From Paraburkholderia sp. BL10I2N1 (GTDB lineage: Bacteria; Pseudomonadota; Gammaproteobacteria; Burkholderiales; Burkholderiaceae), in the NCBI RefSeq assembly GCF_004361815.1, contig NZ_SNWA01000002.1:1674001-1738000 (forward strand): a DNA stretch of 64,000 nt, given 5' to 3'. Positions 1 to 9,308 of this stretch are shown in pieces. The translations under genes were made by a program, and so were the position numbers. Positions within the stretch are counted from its first letter, which is position 1. The number at the start of each line of letters is the position of its first letter. The notes below the pieces were generated by a model. That model saw nothing but the letters and a program-made list of their open reading frames with translations, ran no database searches and had not been told where the DNA came from.

Positions 1-798
1 TACGGCGTAGTACAGCGCGACGACCAGCGTCTGCGTCGCCGGCCCGGCTGTGAAGAACGTCAGCTCGAACATGCCGATCGTGCGGACGAGCACGAGCAAC
101 CCCGCTGCCAGCATGCCAGGCACCAGCAACGGCAGCAACACGTAGCGAAAATAGCGGAACGTGTTCGCGCCGAAAATGCGCGCCGCCGATTCGAGATTCG
201 GATCGATCTGCTCGATGAAAGGCGTCATCACGAGAATTACGAACGGCAGCGCCGGCACGAGGTTCGCGAGGATCACGCCGGGCAGCGTCCCGGCCAGACC
301 GACCTTGTACATCACGGTGGCCATCGGAATGCCGTAAGTGACAGGCGGCACCATCAACGGCAACAGGAATATGAGCATCACGAAGCGCTTGCCGGGAAAC
401 TGCACGCGGGCGAGCGCATAGGCGGCCGGCACCCCAAGCACAACCGACAGCAGCACGACGGCGCCCACTACTTCGACGGTGACCCACAGCACGCTGGCAA
501 GCTGGAAGTCGCTCCAGGCCTGGGCGTACCAGTGCAGCGTGAATCCCTGCGGCAGCAACGTCCCGAACCAGCGTGTCGCGACCGAATTGACCGCGACCGT
601 CGCAATCAGCAACACGACGTTGAGCAGGAAGAAGCCCATTGCGCCCCAGACGAGCGCTTTCCACAAACGATCGGGCAGACTCGTGCGCTGCCTTTCGGCC
701 CGCGACGGCTGTGCGCCGTCGTTGCGCCCTTCGCGGTTTCCGTTGGCCTTCGGCGTGGACGCCGGCCACGGATGCGCGGCGTGGTGATCGGATGCCAT
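1..798 (-). CDS. ABC transporter permease, PotC-like (3' end outside window)
   Basis: Reading the minus strand from the ATG at 798 gives an open frame to the window edge (about 265 residues) with no stop, so the C-terminus is missing. It has several hydrophobic spans and the cytoplasmic EAA-type loop of binding-protein-dependent permeases (ESAARIFGANTFRYFRY, followed by a Leu-Pro-rich stretch), which docks on the ATPase. The ATG overlaps the stop of the upstream permease (ATGA at 797-800 read on the minus strand), so the two permeases are translationally coupled. It should be the second inner-membrane subunit of the importer encoded up to 4020. Substrate is not readable from sequence. Confidence 0.85.
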   Translation of the reverse strand, partial: MASDHHAAHPWPASTPKANGNREGRNDGAQPSRAERQRTSLPDRLWKALVWGAMGFFLLNVVLLIATVAVNSVATRWFGTLLPQGFTLHWYAQAWSDFQLASVLWVTVEVVGAVVLLSVVLGVPAAYALARVQFPGKRFVMLIFLLPLMVPPVTYGIPMATVMYKVGLAGTLPGVILANLVPALPFVILVMTPFIEQIDPNLESAARIFGANTFRYFRYVLLPLLVPGMLAAGLLVLVRTIGMFELTFFTAGPATQTLVVALYYAV

Positions 799-1673
799 CA
801 GCCCTTCCCTCCAGTAACCGGTCCGCTATAAAAGAACCGGCGCGCGCCGAGCATTGCCGCGACGACCAGCAGTTGCACAAAGCCCATCACCATCGCAATG
901 GCCGAGGCGAGCGAATAATCATAGTTTTCGAATGCCGCTTCCGCCGCGGCAATCGACATCACGCGCGTCGGCCCGGCGGGCGCGCCAAGCAGCACCGCGG
1001 ACGGAAACACCGAAAACGCCTGCACGAATGACAGACAGGCGGCCATCGTCAAACCGGGCACGAGAAGCGGCAGATAGATCTGCCGGAACTGCTGCCAGGA
1101 GCCCGCCCCGAGTGTGGCCGCGGCGCTCGCGAGCGTCGGATCGATGCCAGTCACATACGACAGCGTCAACAGGAACGCGAACGGGAAGCCCGACACGATC
1201 AGCGAGATCAGCACGCCCCAGTAGTTATGCGTCAGCCGCACTTCATCCGTGTACAGATGCAGCCCCTGCAACGCCTGCGGAAACCAGCCATTCGGGCCGA
1301 AGTACGTCAGCATGCCGTCGGCGATCAGCACTGTGCCGAGCGTGACGGGAATCACCAGCAGCGTCGTGACCAGCTTCTGGTACGGCGAATTGCGGCGCAA
1401 CGCAAACGCCACTGGAATCGACACGCCGACGTTTATCAGCGTCGCGGGCACAGCAAGCTTCAGTGTGACGATGATCGTCGGCCACATCGACGTGTCCGTG
1501 AAGAACGTCGTGTAGTTGCCCCAGATGCTGCCGCCATTCGTCGGCTGGAACGACAGCGCGAGACCGTAGAGGAACGGGTAGATGAACAGCGCGAGAATGA
1601 AGATCAGTGCGGGCGAGACGAGCCACGCCTTGGTATCGCGCGGCGCACGCGGCGCAAGCAGCGCGGCGCTCAT
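798..1673 (-). CDS. ABC transporter permease, PotB-like
   Basis: A 291-residue inner-membrane protein with an N-terminal cytoplasmic tail, a first membrane span at about residues 18-40 and further spans typical of the spermidine/putrescine/iron-type permease family. The EAA-like loop is visible as ASAAATLGAGSWQQFRQIYLP. It overlaps the ATPase gene by 4 nt upstream and the second permease by 3 nt downstream, a tight operon. With the periplasmic binding protein and ATPase it forms a complete importer. The family takes up polyamines, iron, phosphonates or small organic acids. The adjacent sugar-acid genes make an organic or sugar acid a reasonable guess, but this is inference. Confidence 0.88.
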   Translation of the reverse strand: MSAALLAPRAPRDTKAWLVSPALIFILALFIYPFLYGLALSFQPTNGGSIWGNYTTFFTDTSMWPTIIVTLKLAVPATLINVGVSIPVAFALRRNSPYQKLVTTLLVIPVTLGTVLIADGMLTYFGPNGWFPQALQGLHLYTDEVRLTHNYWGVLISLIVSGFPFAFLLTLSYVTGIDPTLASAAATLGAGSWQQFRQIYLPLLVPGLTMAACLSFVQAFSVFPSAVLLGAPAGPTRVMSIAAAEAAFENYDYSLASAIAMVMGFVQLLVVAAMLGARRFFYSGPVTGGKG

Positions 1674-2749
1674 GACGCTTCTCCGTCATACACCAGCGTG
1701 CGCGACGACGGCACGCGCAGGCTGACACGCTCGCCTTCGGCGAATTCGCCGGCAAGCCTTGCCCACAGCTCGCCGAATTCCGTCTTCACGCGAATCAGCG
1801 AATCGCGGCCGCCGTATTCGACGGTTGTGACGTCTGCGTCGAATGCGTTCTCCATGCCGGGAGCGGCCAGTTCCATATCCTCCGGACGCAGCGCGACGCT
1901 CACGCGCTTGCTGTTGAAACCTTCCATCGGCGTGCCGACGAGGCGCACGCCGTTCGCCGTTACCGCCACGCCTTCGCCTTGCATCCCTTCGAGCGTGAAC
2001 GCCACGACGTTGCGATAGCCCATGAAGCGCGCGACATGCAGGTTCTTCGGCCGGCCGTAGACTTCCTTTGGCGCGGCAACCTGTTGCACGACGCCTTCCT
2101 TCATCACGACGATGCGGTCGGCCATCGACAGCGCTTCGTCCTGATCGTGCGTGACGTAAATCGTCGCGCGTTCGAGCTGGCTATGGATGCGGCGGATCTC
2201 CGCGCGCATTTCGATACGCAGTTTCGTGTCCAGATTGGATAACGGCTCATCCATCAGCACGAGCGGCGGTTCGATCACAATCGCCCGCGCAATCGCGACG
2301 CGTTGCTGCTGTCCACCCGACAGTTGCCCCGGCAGCTTGCGCTCATGGCCAACGAGCTGCACGAGCTGCAGCGCTTCGCGCGCGCGCCGGGCCGCTTCGC
2401 TTTTTGCCACACCGCGCATCTTGAGCCCGAAGCCGACGTTATCGAGCACCGACATATGAGGAAACAGCGCGTAGTTCTGGAACACCATACCGAAGCCGCG
2501 CTTTTCCGGCGGCAGCACGTCGATGCGCTTGTCGTCGAGCCAGATGCCGCCGCCCGTGAGCGGCTGCAGACCGGCGATGCAATTGAGCGCGGTCGACTTG
2601 CCGCACCCTGAAGGCCCCAGCAACGCGATAAATTCGCCGCGCTGGATGTTGAGATCAAGACCCTGCAAGGCCGCAACTGCGTGGCCTTCCGCATTCGTGA
2701 AGCTGCGGGAGACCGAGTCGAGACGTAGCTGCTCAAAGTGATGCTTCAT
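1670..2749 (-). CDS. ABC transporter ATP-binding protein, PotA-like
   Basis: A 359-residue ATPase that energises the importer. Walker A GPSGCGKST, signature LSGGQQQRVAIARA and Walker B LVLMDEPLSNLD are all intact. The C-terminal third (about 245-355) resembles the TOBE/MalK regulatory domain. The frame stays open upstream to 2887, but the ATG at 2749 starts the conserved region and has a GGA-rich stretch a few bases upstream, so the shorter start is preferred. It overlaps the downstream permease by 4 nt and lies about 100 nt after the binding-protein gene, consistent with one transcript starting upstream of 4020. Confidence 0.9.
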   Translation of the reverse strand: MKHHFEQLRLDSVSRSFTNAEGHAVAALQGLDLNIQRGEFIALLGPSGCGKSTALNCIAGLQPLTGGGIWLDDKRIDVLPPEKRGFGMVFQNYALFPHMSVLDNVGFGLKMRGVAKSEAARRAREALQLVQLVGHERKLPGQLSGGQQQRVAIARAIVIEPPLVLMDEPLSNLDTKLRIEMRAEIRRIHSQLERATIYVTHDQDEALSMADRIVVMKEGVVQQVAAPKEVYGRPKNLHVARFMGYRNVVAFTLEGMQGEGVAVTANGVRLVGTPMEGFNSKRVSVALRPEDMELAAPGMENAFDADVTTVEYGGRDSLIRVKTEFGELWARLAGEFAEGERVSLRVPSSRTLVYDGEAS

Positions 2750-2850
2750 GGCGGTTTCCTGACGCTGGCTGCGGCATTGCAAGTGACCTGCAATGCCGCC
2801 GCGCGGATCGTGTGAACGTGCTGTTACGTGCGTTGGGTACGGGTACTCCC

Positions 2851-4020
2851 TTACTTCGCCTTCGCCGCGCCGACTTCGCGGTCCCACTTCTGGAATGCGG
2901 CGACCATCGCAGCGGCGTCCAGTGGCAGGGCGTGCGGACGATCGGCCAGCAGCTTCGCGTATTCCGGGCGGCCGAATTTCTTCAGCACTTCCTGGCTGTG
3001 TTCAGGCGCCTGCGCTTCGGTCATACCCTTGATGGCCGGCCCCGGATAGAAGTAGCCGTCGTCATAGGTCAACGCCTGCTGTGCCGGTTCAAGCATGAAG
3101 TTGATCAGCTTGTAGAGCACGTCGACCTTTTCCTTCGGCACGCCCTTCGGGATCACCATGTAGTGGGCATCGTTCACCCACGTCATGTTGTCAAATGCCT
3201 GCACGCGGAATTCCGCCGGCACGATGCCGAGTGCGCGCGGATTGATGTCCCAGCCGGTCACGGTAACGGTCATGTCGCGCGTGCCCTCGCCGAGTTCCTT
3301 CATCACCGCCGACGTGCCGCCCGGGTAGTACGGAATGCAGTCGTTCAGCTGTTTGAGAAATGCCCAGGTCTTGTCCCAGCCGTTAATCGGATCGTGAGGA
3401 TCCTTGTCGCCCAGCACGTAAGGCAGACCCATCAGGAAGGTGCGGCCCGGGCCGGAATTGGCGGGGCGCGCGTAGATCAGCTTGTTCGGATGCGCCTTGC
3501 ACCATTGCAGCAGTTGGTCAGGGGTCTTCGGCGGATCGCTGACCTTGGCGGGGTTGTATTCGAGCAGCGGACCTGCAGGCATATAGCCCACCTCAAGGCC
3601 GTAGCCTTGGGCCAGGTCCTGCATCTTGCGCGGACCCGGCGCGTACTTGTCGAGTACTCCAGGGAAGGCGGCTGCGTTATCCGGCAGCAGCTTCTGCCAC
3701 AGATTCTGCTCGATGCCGGCGGCGAGCGCGTCGGTGCCCGTCAGGACCAGATCGATGTCCGACCGGCCTGCCGCCTGCATGGCCTTGATCTTGCCCGGCA
3801 ATTGCGGCGCGGGCGCGTTGGTGTACGTGATGTTCGAAACGAGATTGGGGTATTTCGCCTTGAATGCCTCAAAGCCCTTTTGCGTTAGTTGCAGATCGCC
3901 CGCGACGTCGACGATGTTCAACGTGACCGGATCGGCAGCACGCGCCACCGGCGCAAACGCGGCCCCGACCGCTACACACACAGCCGCCAACTTGACTGAC
4001 ACCTTGCCAGTAAAAGTCAT
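2851..4020 (-). CDS. periplasmic solute-binding protein of the ABC importer
   Basis: A 389-residue family 1 extracellular solute-binding protein. The N-terminus is a clear Sec signal peptide (positively charged start, hydrophobic core, cleavage near AARA-ADP at about residue 28), so it works in the periplasm. The mature part has the PotD/AfuA-like two-lobe layout, with VDVAGDLQLTQKGFEAF near the start. It is the first gene of the transporter operon and should determine substrate specificity. Sequence alone does not identify the ligand; the downstream lactonase/dehydrogenase genes hint at a sugar acid or its breakdown products. Confidence 0.88.
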   Translation of the reverse strand: MTFTGKVSVKLAAVCVAVGAAFAPVARAADPVTLNIVDVAGDLQLTQKGFEAFKAKYPNLVSNITYTNAPAPQLPGKIKAMQAAGRSDIDLVLTGTDALAAGIEQNLWQKLLPDNAAAFPGVLDKYAPGPRKMQDLAQGYGLEVGYMPAGPLLEYNPAKVSDPPKTPDQLLQWCKAHPNKLIYARPANSGPGRTFLMGLPYVLGDKDPHDPINGWDKTWAFLKQLNDCIPYYPGGTSAVMKELGEGTRDMTVTVTGWDINPRALGIVPAEFRVQAFDNMTWVNDAHYMVIPKGVPKEKVDVLYKLINFMLEPAQQALTYDDGYFYPGPAIKGMTEAQAPEHSQEVLKKFGRPEYAKLLADRPHALPLDAAAMVAAFQKWDREVGAAKAK

Positions 4021-4117
4021 TGCATCTCCTCGCTTCTTGGTATGGAAGTCCGCCGGTCATCTTGAGTAGTTGGCGGTACATGTCTCGCTTAGTGGAACAT
4101 AGCTAACCAGGGTTGCT

Positions 4118-4131
4118 GATGTCAAGCAAAT
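4118..4131. promoter_or_regulatory. candidate GntR-type operator upstream of the transporter operon
   Basis: GATGTCAAGCAAAT lies about 100 bp upstream of the solute-binding protein start. It differs at two positions from GTTGTCAAACAAAT at 8031-8044, upstream of the dehydratase operon. The latter contains TTGTCAAACAA, which fits the FadR-subfamily GntR pattern (T-N-GT-N3-AC-N-A). Seeing the same motif at both promoters suggests co-regulation; the FadR-type regulator at 12.1-12.8 kb is a candidate. The motif match is seen directly; regulation is inferred. Confidence 0.4.
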
Positions 4132-4196
4132 TGCAAGATACGGACGATATGACACCATTTGATGATATTGACTTAAATCTCTTTATTTACAATGGC

Positions 4197-4211
4197 TTGA
4201 TTGCAAATCAA
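4197..4211. promoter_or_regulatory. perfect inverted repeat TTGATT-N3-AATCAA
   Basis: A 6-bp perfect inverted repeat with a 3-bp spacer in the AT-rich 273-bp gap between the lactonase gene and the importer operon. It sits about 180 bp upstream of the binding-protein gene. It could be an operator or part of the promoter; no T-run follows, so it is not an obvious terminator. Confidence 0.3.
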
Positions 4212-4293
4212 TGTTTGCGGCCGGAGGTGCCACCCGGATTTCCCCCAATACTTGTTTGGCAACTTGTCACGCACGCCGGCCTGCGCACGAGTC

Positions 4294-5232
4294 TCAACCG
4301 CCCTTTACGCCCTGCGTATTCACATACAGCGAGTACAACCCATGACTCGCCGCCATGAACAGGCGGTTACGATGGCGGCCGCCGAAGCAGACGTTCGCGC
4401 AGCGCTCTGGCAGCGCGATATGGCCGATCGGCTCACCCTGCGGCGTGAACACGCGGACACCGTCGAGTTCGTCGGTGCCCATCCCCCAGCCGCACCACAG
4501 ATTGCCGTGGATGTCGACGCGAAAGCCGTCCGGCGTTCCCTCGCCTGCATCGATCAGCACCCGGTTGTTTTCGAGCGTGCGTCCGTCGCCGCGAGCATCG
4601 AACACGCGGATCTTGCGGGGCGACTCGCGCGACGCTACGACGTAGAGCAACGACTCATCCGGCGAAAACGCCAGTCCGTTCGGGCCCGTGATGTCGTCCG
4701 CGACGACCGTCACCTCGCCCGACTGGCCATCGACGCGATAGACACACGCCGGCAGTTCTGACTCCAGCTGCTCGCCTTCGTAAAACCCGTCGATGCCGAA
4801 GGTCGGATCACTGAACCAGATCGAACCATCGGACTTCACGATCAGGTCGTTCGGAGAGTTGAAGCGCTTGCCGTGATAGCGATCGGCGAGGACGGTGATC
4901 GAGCCGTCGTACTCGGTACGCGTGATACGCCGTGTCAGATGCTCGCAACTGACGAGTCGTCCTTCGCGGTCACGCGTGTGGCCATTGGCGTTGTTCGACG
5001 GCTGGCGAAACGGCGTGACCACGCCACTCTCTTCGTCCCAGCGCAGGATGCGGTTGTTTGGAATGTCGCTCCAGAGCAGATAGCGCCCATCGCCGAACCA
5101 CACCGGCCCTTCGGACCAGCGCGCCCCCTGATACAGGCATTCGACCGAGGCCGACGCGAGACGCAGCGCCGCGAAACGAGGATCGAGAACGCGAACGGCG
5201 GGATCAGGATAACGACGGCTGCTGTCTGTCAT
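4294..5232 (-). CDS. SMP-30/gluconolactonase/LRE family lactonase
   Basis: A 312-residue six-bladed beta-propeller protein that hydrolyses sugar lactones to aldonic acids. Family signatures visible are EGPVWFGDGRYLLWSDI, FNSPNDLIV, GPNGLAFSPDE and TPDGFRVDIHGNLW, which hold the metal-coordinating Glu, Asn and Asp. The frame extends upstream to 5292, but the ATG at 5232 is preceded by GGAACACC and begins the conserved part. It is the last gene of a minus-strand cluster with the aldehyde dehydrogenase and DapA-family genes, so it likely supplies a ring-opened sugar acid to an oxidative pentose or hexuronate pathway. No aldonate dehydratase lies alongside. Confidence 0.88.
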   Translation of the reverse strand: MTDSSRRYPDPAVRVLDPRFAALRLASASVECLYQGARWSEGPVWFGDGRYLLWSDIPNNRILRWDEESGVVTPFRQPSNNANGHTRDREGRLVSCEHLTRRITRTEYDGSITVLADRYHGKRFNSPNDLIVKSDGSIWFSDPTFGIDGFYEGEQLESELPACVYRVDGQSGEVTVVADDITGPNGLAFSPDESLLYVVASRESPRKIRVFDARGDGRTLENNRVLIDAGEGTPDGFRVDIHGNLWCGWGMGTDELDGVRVFTPQGEPIGHIALPERCANVCFGGRHRNRLFMAASHGLYSLYVNTQGVKGG

Positions 5233-5367
5233 GGTGTTCCTTGTGTACGTAGCCTGGCGTCGACTCCTGCAAGCCTGCGACGCCCAGCGCAAACGCTCGC
5301 CTGCCTGGCGGCCTCCCGCTATCCGAAATCAGGCAGAGGCGAGCTGTTTCAAACGATCATCCTGCGA

Positions 5368-6948
5368 TCAACCCTGGACAAGCTTGCCATCCCGTAGACG
5401 CCACAGCTTCAGCGGATTGTCGTCGAGGAGCGCCTCAGGCAGCAGCGCCGCAGGCAGGTCCTGATAGCAGACCGGGCGCAGGAAGCGCTCGATCGCCGTC
5501 GCGCCGACCGACGTCGCGCGTGCATCGGAGGTCGCCGGAAACGGTCCGCCGTGGACCATCGCATACGATACCTCGACGCCGGTAGGAAAGCCGTTCGCGA
5601 GAATGCGACCCGCCTTGCGTTCGAGCGTCGGCAGCAGTTGTCGAGCGAGTTCGTAGTCGTCGGGTTCGAGCTGAAGCGTCGCGGTCAGCTGACCTTCGAG
5701 GCGCTCCGCCACGCGGATCATCTCGTCGACATCGCTACAGGTCACGACCAGCGAAGTCGGTCCGAAGATTTCTTCCTCGAGTTCGGCGGATACCAGGAAC
5801 TGCGCGGCCGTCGTCGTAAAGAGCGCAGGCAATGCGGCGCACGACGCGTCCGTCGGCGCGCCCTGTGCGACGCTGCGCACGCCGTCCGCTTCAGCGCGCC
5901 GTTCGATGGCTGCCTGGTAGGTACTGGCAATGCCGGCGGTCAGCATGGTCTGCGCTTCTTTCTTCGCGAACGCCTGCGCGGCGGCATCGATGAAACGCTG
6001 CGTATGCGGGCTGTCGAGCACGATCACGAGACCCGGGTTCGTGCAGAACTGGCCGACGCCAAGCGTCACTGAATCGACAAAGCCGGACGCAATCGCGTCG
6101 ACGCGCTGTGCCAGCGCGCCGGGCAACAGGAAGAACGGATTGATGCTGCTCATCTCGGCGAACACGGGTATCGGCTCGCGACGCCTCGATGCAATGTCGA
6201 CGAGCGCAAGTCCACCGCGCCGCGAACCCGTGAAGCCCACCGACCTGATCGCGGGATGTGCAACCAGCGCCTCGCCGATCGCATTGCCCGCACCCAGGAC
6301 GAGCGAGAACACGCCTTCCGGCAGACCGCAGTCTGCGACGGCCTTCTGGATGGCCCGACCGACGAGTTCCGACGTGCCCAGGTGCGCCGGATGCGCCTTC
6401 ACGACGACCGGGCAACCCGCCGCAAGCGCCGATGCCGTATCGCCACCGGCAACTGAAAACGCCAGCGGAAAATTGCTCGCGCCAAACACCGCAACCGGGC
6501 CGACGGGTATCTTCTGCAGGCGCAGATCGGAACGCGGCAACGGCTTGCGATCCGGCAACGCCGGATCAAGTGTTGCGGTGAGCCAGCGGCCATCGCGCAC
6601 CAACGACGCAAACAGCCTCAACTGACCGACCGTGCGGCCACGTTCGCCCTCGATGCGCCCTTTCGGCAGCGCCGATTCGATATGTGCGCGGTCGATCAAC
6701 GCGTTGCCAAGCGCGACGATATTGTCCGCAATCGCTTCGAGAAAACGCGCGCGCGTTTCAAGCGGTGCCAGGCGGTACGGATCGAACGCGCGGGTGGCCA
6801 GTTGACACGCCCGTTCGACATCGGCTGCACTGCCGCCGCCGAAGGTCGGTTCGATGTCGGCGTTACGCACCGGGTCGAACGCGCGCAGCGTGCCCTCGGT
6901 CCCGCGCACCGCGGAGGCGCCGATCAGCATGTTTCCGGTAATCTGCAT
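5368..6948 (-). CDS. alpha-ketoglutaric semialdehyde (2,5-dioxovalerate) dehydrogenase family
   Basis: A 526-residue aldehyde dehydrogenase. The catalytic cysteine is in GQFCTNPGL and the general-base glutamate in [11 protein letters not shown]. The nucleotide-binding region includes [10 protein letters not shown]. Length and the Cys context match the subgroup that oxidises 2,5-dioxopentanoate to 2-oxoglutarate in non-phosphorylative pentose, glucarate and hydroxyproline pathways. The DapA-family gene 91 nt upstream would make that semialdehyde by dehydration and decarboxylation, and the lactonase gene follows downstream, so the three genes probably act in one pathway. Confidence 0.88.
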   Translation of the reverse strand: MQITGNMLIGASAVRGTEGTLRAFDPVRNADIEPTFGGGSAADVERACQLATRAFDPYRLAPLETRARFLEAIADNIVALGNALIDRAHIESALPKGRIEGERGRTVGQLRLFASLVRDGRWLTATLDPALPDRKPLPRSDLRLQKIPVGPVAVFGASNFPLAFSVAGGDTASALAAGCPVVVKAHPAHLGTSELVGRAIQKAVADCGLPEGVFSLVLGAGNAIGEALVAHPAIRSVGFTGSRRGGLALVDIASRRREPIPVFAEMSSINPFFLLPGALAQRVDAIASGFVDSVTLGVGQFCTNPGLVIVLDSPHTQRFIDAAAQAFAKKEAQTMLTAGIASTYQAAIERRAEADGVRSVAQGAPTDASCAALPALFTTTAAQFLVSAELEEEIFGPTSLVVTCSDVDEMIRVAERLEGQLTATLQLEPDDYELARQLLPTLERKAGRILANGFPTGVEVSYAMVHGGPFPATSDARATSVGATAIERFLRPVCYQDLPAALLPEALLDDNPLKLWRLRDGKLVQG

Positions 6949-7039
6949 TTTGCAACTCCTGTGAAACGCCGAACGGGCCGCGACTTGCGTGCGGCCCGGC
7001 AGCGGATAAGCCAGATAGCGGGACTACGTCCTCAGTTTT

Positions 7040-7972
7040 TCACGGACGCTCCGCAAGTTCGCGCTCGAACGCAAGCAGCGCCTGCGTCGCGGCGTCGATC
7101 TTCGCATGATGCTCCTGCGGCGTCGAACTGAGCAGCGGCGTGATCGCACCCATATCGGCGATCTTCGAGAAGGTCACCGCATCATGCAGGACGCGAATCA
7201 GCGAGATTTCGTCGCGCAGCGTTTCGAGCGGCATGAATGCGTCGTAAATGCGCTGCGCCTCTGCCGCGCGGTTTTCTTTCGCGGCTCGCAGGAGCGCCAT
7301 CACCGAGTGCGAGGCGATACAGCCGGACCCCGTCGTCCACGCGGCCAGACCGAAATCGCGAAGATGCACGAGCGCGGGCCGCTCGCCCATGCCCGAGACG
7401 ACTTTCGACGGACTCACGTTCTCGAGCAGACGCCGCAGGTAGGGATCGTCCGCCGGGTTATCGCGCACGATGGCGTATTTGACAGCGATGAGCGTGCCCC
7501 GGTCGACGAGCCGCGCAAGCGTATCGACATCCACATAGTTCTCGCTCTTGATATAGAGCGTGAGCGGCACGCCGGCTGCATCGACGATACGGGTAAGACC
7601 GGCTTCGACGCCTTCGGAAGTCGTAAATCCCCCAAGTGGCAACACCATCGCGGTACGGTAGTTCGTCTGTGCGAGGATGCGCGCCTGGTCGAGCATCTTG
7701 CCGTAGTCCGGACCGATGGCCGGAATCACGCGCGTTTGCGGGCCCGCACTTTCGGCGAGCAGATCGAGCAGTTCGCGGTATTCGCTGACGGCGACGTGAT
7801 AGAGATTTGCATTGCCCGCGTACAGCAGCGTCCGCACGCCGCCTGCTTCGATGTGCCGGATCAGCTTGAGGTTCTCGGTAGCATCGAGTAAATAGTCAGC
7901 ACGGCGGGCAAGCGGAGGCACAGCCATGACGCTGGCGGCAAACTCGTGTTCGAGAATGGGTGAAACGTTCAT
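7040..7972 (-). CDS. DapA-family aldolase/dehydratase (sugar-acid type)
   Basis: A 310-residue TIM-barrel protein of the dihydrodipicolinate synthase/N-acetylneuraminate lyase family. The Schiff-base lysine is expected in LIAVKYAIVRD at about residues 155-165. Family members next to semialdehyde dehydrogenases convert 2-keto-3-deoxy-pentonate or 5-keto-4-deoxy-glucarate to 2,5-dioxopentanoate. It is the first gene of the dehydratase-dehydrogenase-lactonase cluster, 91 nt before the dehydrogenase gene. Exact substrate is uncertain; 4-hydroxyproline-derived pyrroline is less likely because hydroxyproline oxidase and epimerase are absent and a lactonase is present. Confidence 0.82.
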   Translation of the reverse strand: MNVSPILEHEFAASVMAVPPLARRADYLLDATENLKLIRHIEAGGVRTLLYAGNANLYHVAVSEYRELLDLLAESAGPQTRVIPAIGPDYGKMLDQARILAQTNYRTAMVLPLGGFTTSEGVEAGLTRIVDAAGVPLTLYIKSENYVDVDTLARLVDRGTLIAVKYAIVRDNPADDPYLRRLLENVSPSKVVSGMGERPALVHLRDFGLAAWTTGSGCIASHSVMALLRAAKENRAAEAQRIYDAFMPLETLRDEISLIRVLHDAVTFSKIADMGAITPLLSSTPQEHHAKIDAATQALLAFERELAERP

Positions 7973-8030
7973 GGCACCTCAGGGACGAATGGGGTCAGGA
8001 TGTTCCCCAAGGTAGCATCGCGTGTTTAAT

Positions 8031-8044
8031 GTTGTCAAACAAAT
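8031..8044. promoter_or_regulatory. candidate GntR-type operator upstream of the dehydratase gene
   Basis: GTTGTCAAACAAAT contains TTGTCAAACAA, an imperfect palindrome fitting the FadR-subfamily GntR operator pattern. It lies 59-72 bp upstream of the dehydratase start and recurs with two changes at 4118-4131 before the importer operon. Confidence 0.45.
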
Positions 8045-8579
8045 ATAGTCGCGTGGATGCAGCCTCAGATAGCCAGCAGCCCGCCTGATAACAATACAAA
8101 CATCACCATTTCAACGACTTGAGAGCAAACATGGGATTCTGGCGGGCAGAACTTCGCCACTCCGAAGAACAATTTCGTATGACAACCAATAGGGAATCTA
8201 CGGAGAATCGCGGACCTGTCGAGAGTGTCTCCCTGATTTGTCAAACCGTTGATATTCGGGCTTTCAAAACAATGTGACAACCCGATTATCTATTTATGCT
8301 TAACCCACTCTAATAAGCCATCTCGAATCCTTACATTTATTCGCTATTTTTCGGGAATTCAGCGATATACGCAGGGCAAGCGGGAAATGAGCCCCATCGC
8401 GTGGGAGTGTTATGGATAGAGGCTTGCGGAGCGCCGGATACGTAGCCGCTCAACCCGATACGAATCGGGTTAATTACCAAATACAAATGATGATAAATTT
8501 ACGTGTAGATTGCAGCGGGCCACCAATCCGCTTTGCAATGTCGGCAGCCTGGCCGGCCGCGATCTGAGGAGAGCCGTTT
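8045..8579. other. 535-bp gene-free region between the divergent sugar-acid and quorum-sensing operons
   Basis: No convincing gene is seen. The only minus-strand frame (8065-8280, 71 codons) lacks recognisable features. The region is AT-richer than its surroundings and should hold the divergent promoters. Its most notable element is the long dyad at 8452-8471. Confidence 0.5.
8452..8471. promoter_or_regulatory. perfect 8-bp inverted repeat upstream of braR
   Basis: AACCCGAT-ACGA-ATCGGGTT spans 20 bp and is symmetrical at all eight arm positions. It lies about 110 bp upstream of the braR start and has no following T-run, so it looks like an operator more than a terminator. It does not match the lux-box core. 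The factor binding it is unknown. Confidence 0.45.
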
Positions 8580-9308
8580 GTGCCGTTAAATTTCATTGAG
8601 CAGATGTCGCCGCTGCTCAACGCCAGCGATGAAGCGACGTGGTTCGAGGCGCTAGCTCGCCTTGCCAATCACTGGGGCTTCAACCAGATTCTCCTCGCGA
8701 TGCTGCCGCGCCCGGGCATCCGGCTGGAGGACGCTTTCGTGCGCAGCACCTACTCACCCTCCTGGCGAAGAACCTACGACGAACAGGGGCTCATGCACAT
8801 CGATCCGACGGTCGCGCATTGTGCGACGCGCGCTTCGCCGCTCGTCTGGTCGCCCGAAATCTTCACGACCGAGCCGCAGCAATCAATGTATGAGGAGGCT
8901 CGCGCCTACGGACTTCGCGCGGGGGTGTCGCTGCCTATTCACGGGCCGAGGCAAGAAGCCGGCATGCTGTGCTTCGTCAACGATAGCCAGCCGACTGAGG
9001 ATTTCTGGCGACACGTCGATGCAGCCCTGCCGAATCTCGTCCTGTTGCGCGATGTCGTGATCGACACAAGCCAGCGCCATGTGAACGCACACGCGGAAGA
9101 GTTCATTCCGAAACTCACGCCGCGTGAGCTCGAATGTTTGAGGTGGACCGCGCGAGGCAAGTCCACCTGGGAGATTTCTCACATCCTGAACTGCTCGGAA
9201 GCCGTGGTGAACTTCCACATGAAGAACATCCGGACCAAGTTCGGCGTGAACTCGCGACGCGCGGCGGCGGTGATCGCCACGCAGCTAGGCGTCATTGAGC
9301 CAGACTGA
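8580..9308 (+). CDS. braR: LuxR-family acyl-homoserine-lactone receptor/regulator, BraR-like
   Basis: A 242-residue quorum-sensing transcription factor. The N-terminal autoinducer-binding domain (about 15-165) carries the six conserved LuxR positions: W62, Y66, D75, P76, W90 and G115. The C-terminal LuxR-type helix-turn-helix is at about 172-238 (LTPRELECLRWTARGKSTWE). It starts with GTG, with GAGGAGAG placed about 8 nt upstream. The gene is followed by a convergent RsaL-like gene and a LuxI-type synthase, the arrangement of the BraR-RsaL-BraI locus of plant-associated Paraburkholderia (3-oxo-C14-HSL type). Its 3' end overlaps rsaL by 17 nt. The bra assignment rests on gene order and family features. 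Confidence 0.85.
   Translation: MPLNFIEQMSPLLNASDEATWFEALARLANHWGFNQILLAMLPRPGIRLEDAFVRSTYSPSWRRTYDEQGLMHIDPTVAHCATRASPLVWSPEIFTTEPQQSMYEEARAYGLRAGVSLPIHGPRQEAGMLCFVNDSQPTEDFWRHVDAALPNLVLLRDVVIDTSQRHVNAHAEEFIPKLTPRELECLRWTARGKSTWEISHILNCSEAVVNFHMKNIRTKFGVNSRRAAAVIATQLGVIEPD

Noticed and set aside
8065..8280. 71-codon minus-strand frame in the braR upstream gap
   Set aside because: No ribosome-binding site, no domain and composition unlike a gene; treated as non-coding.
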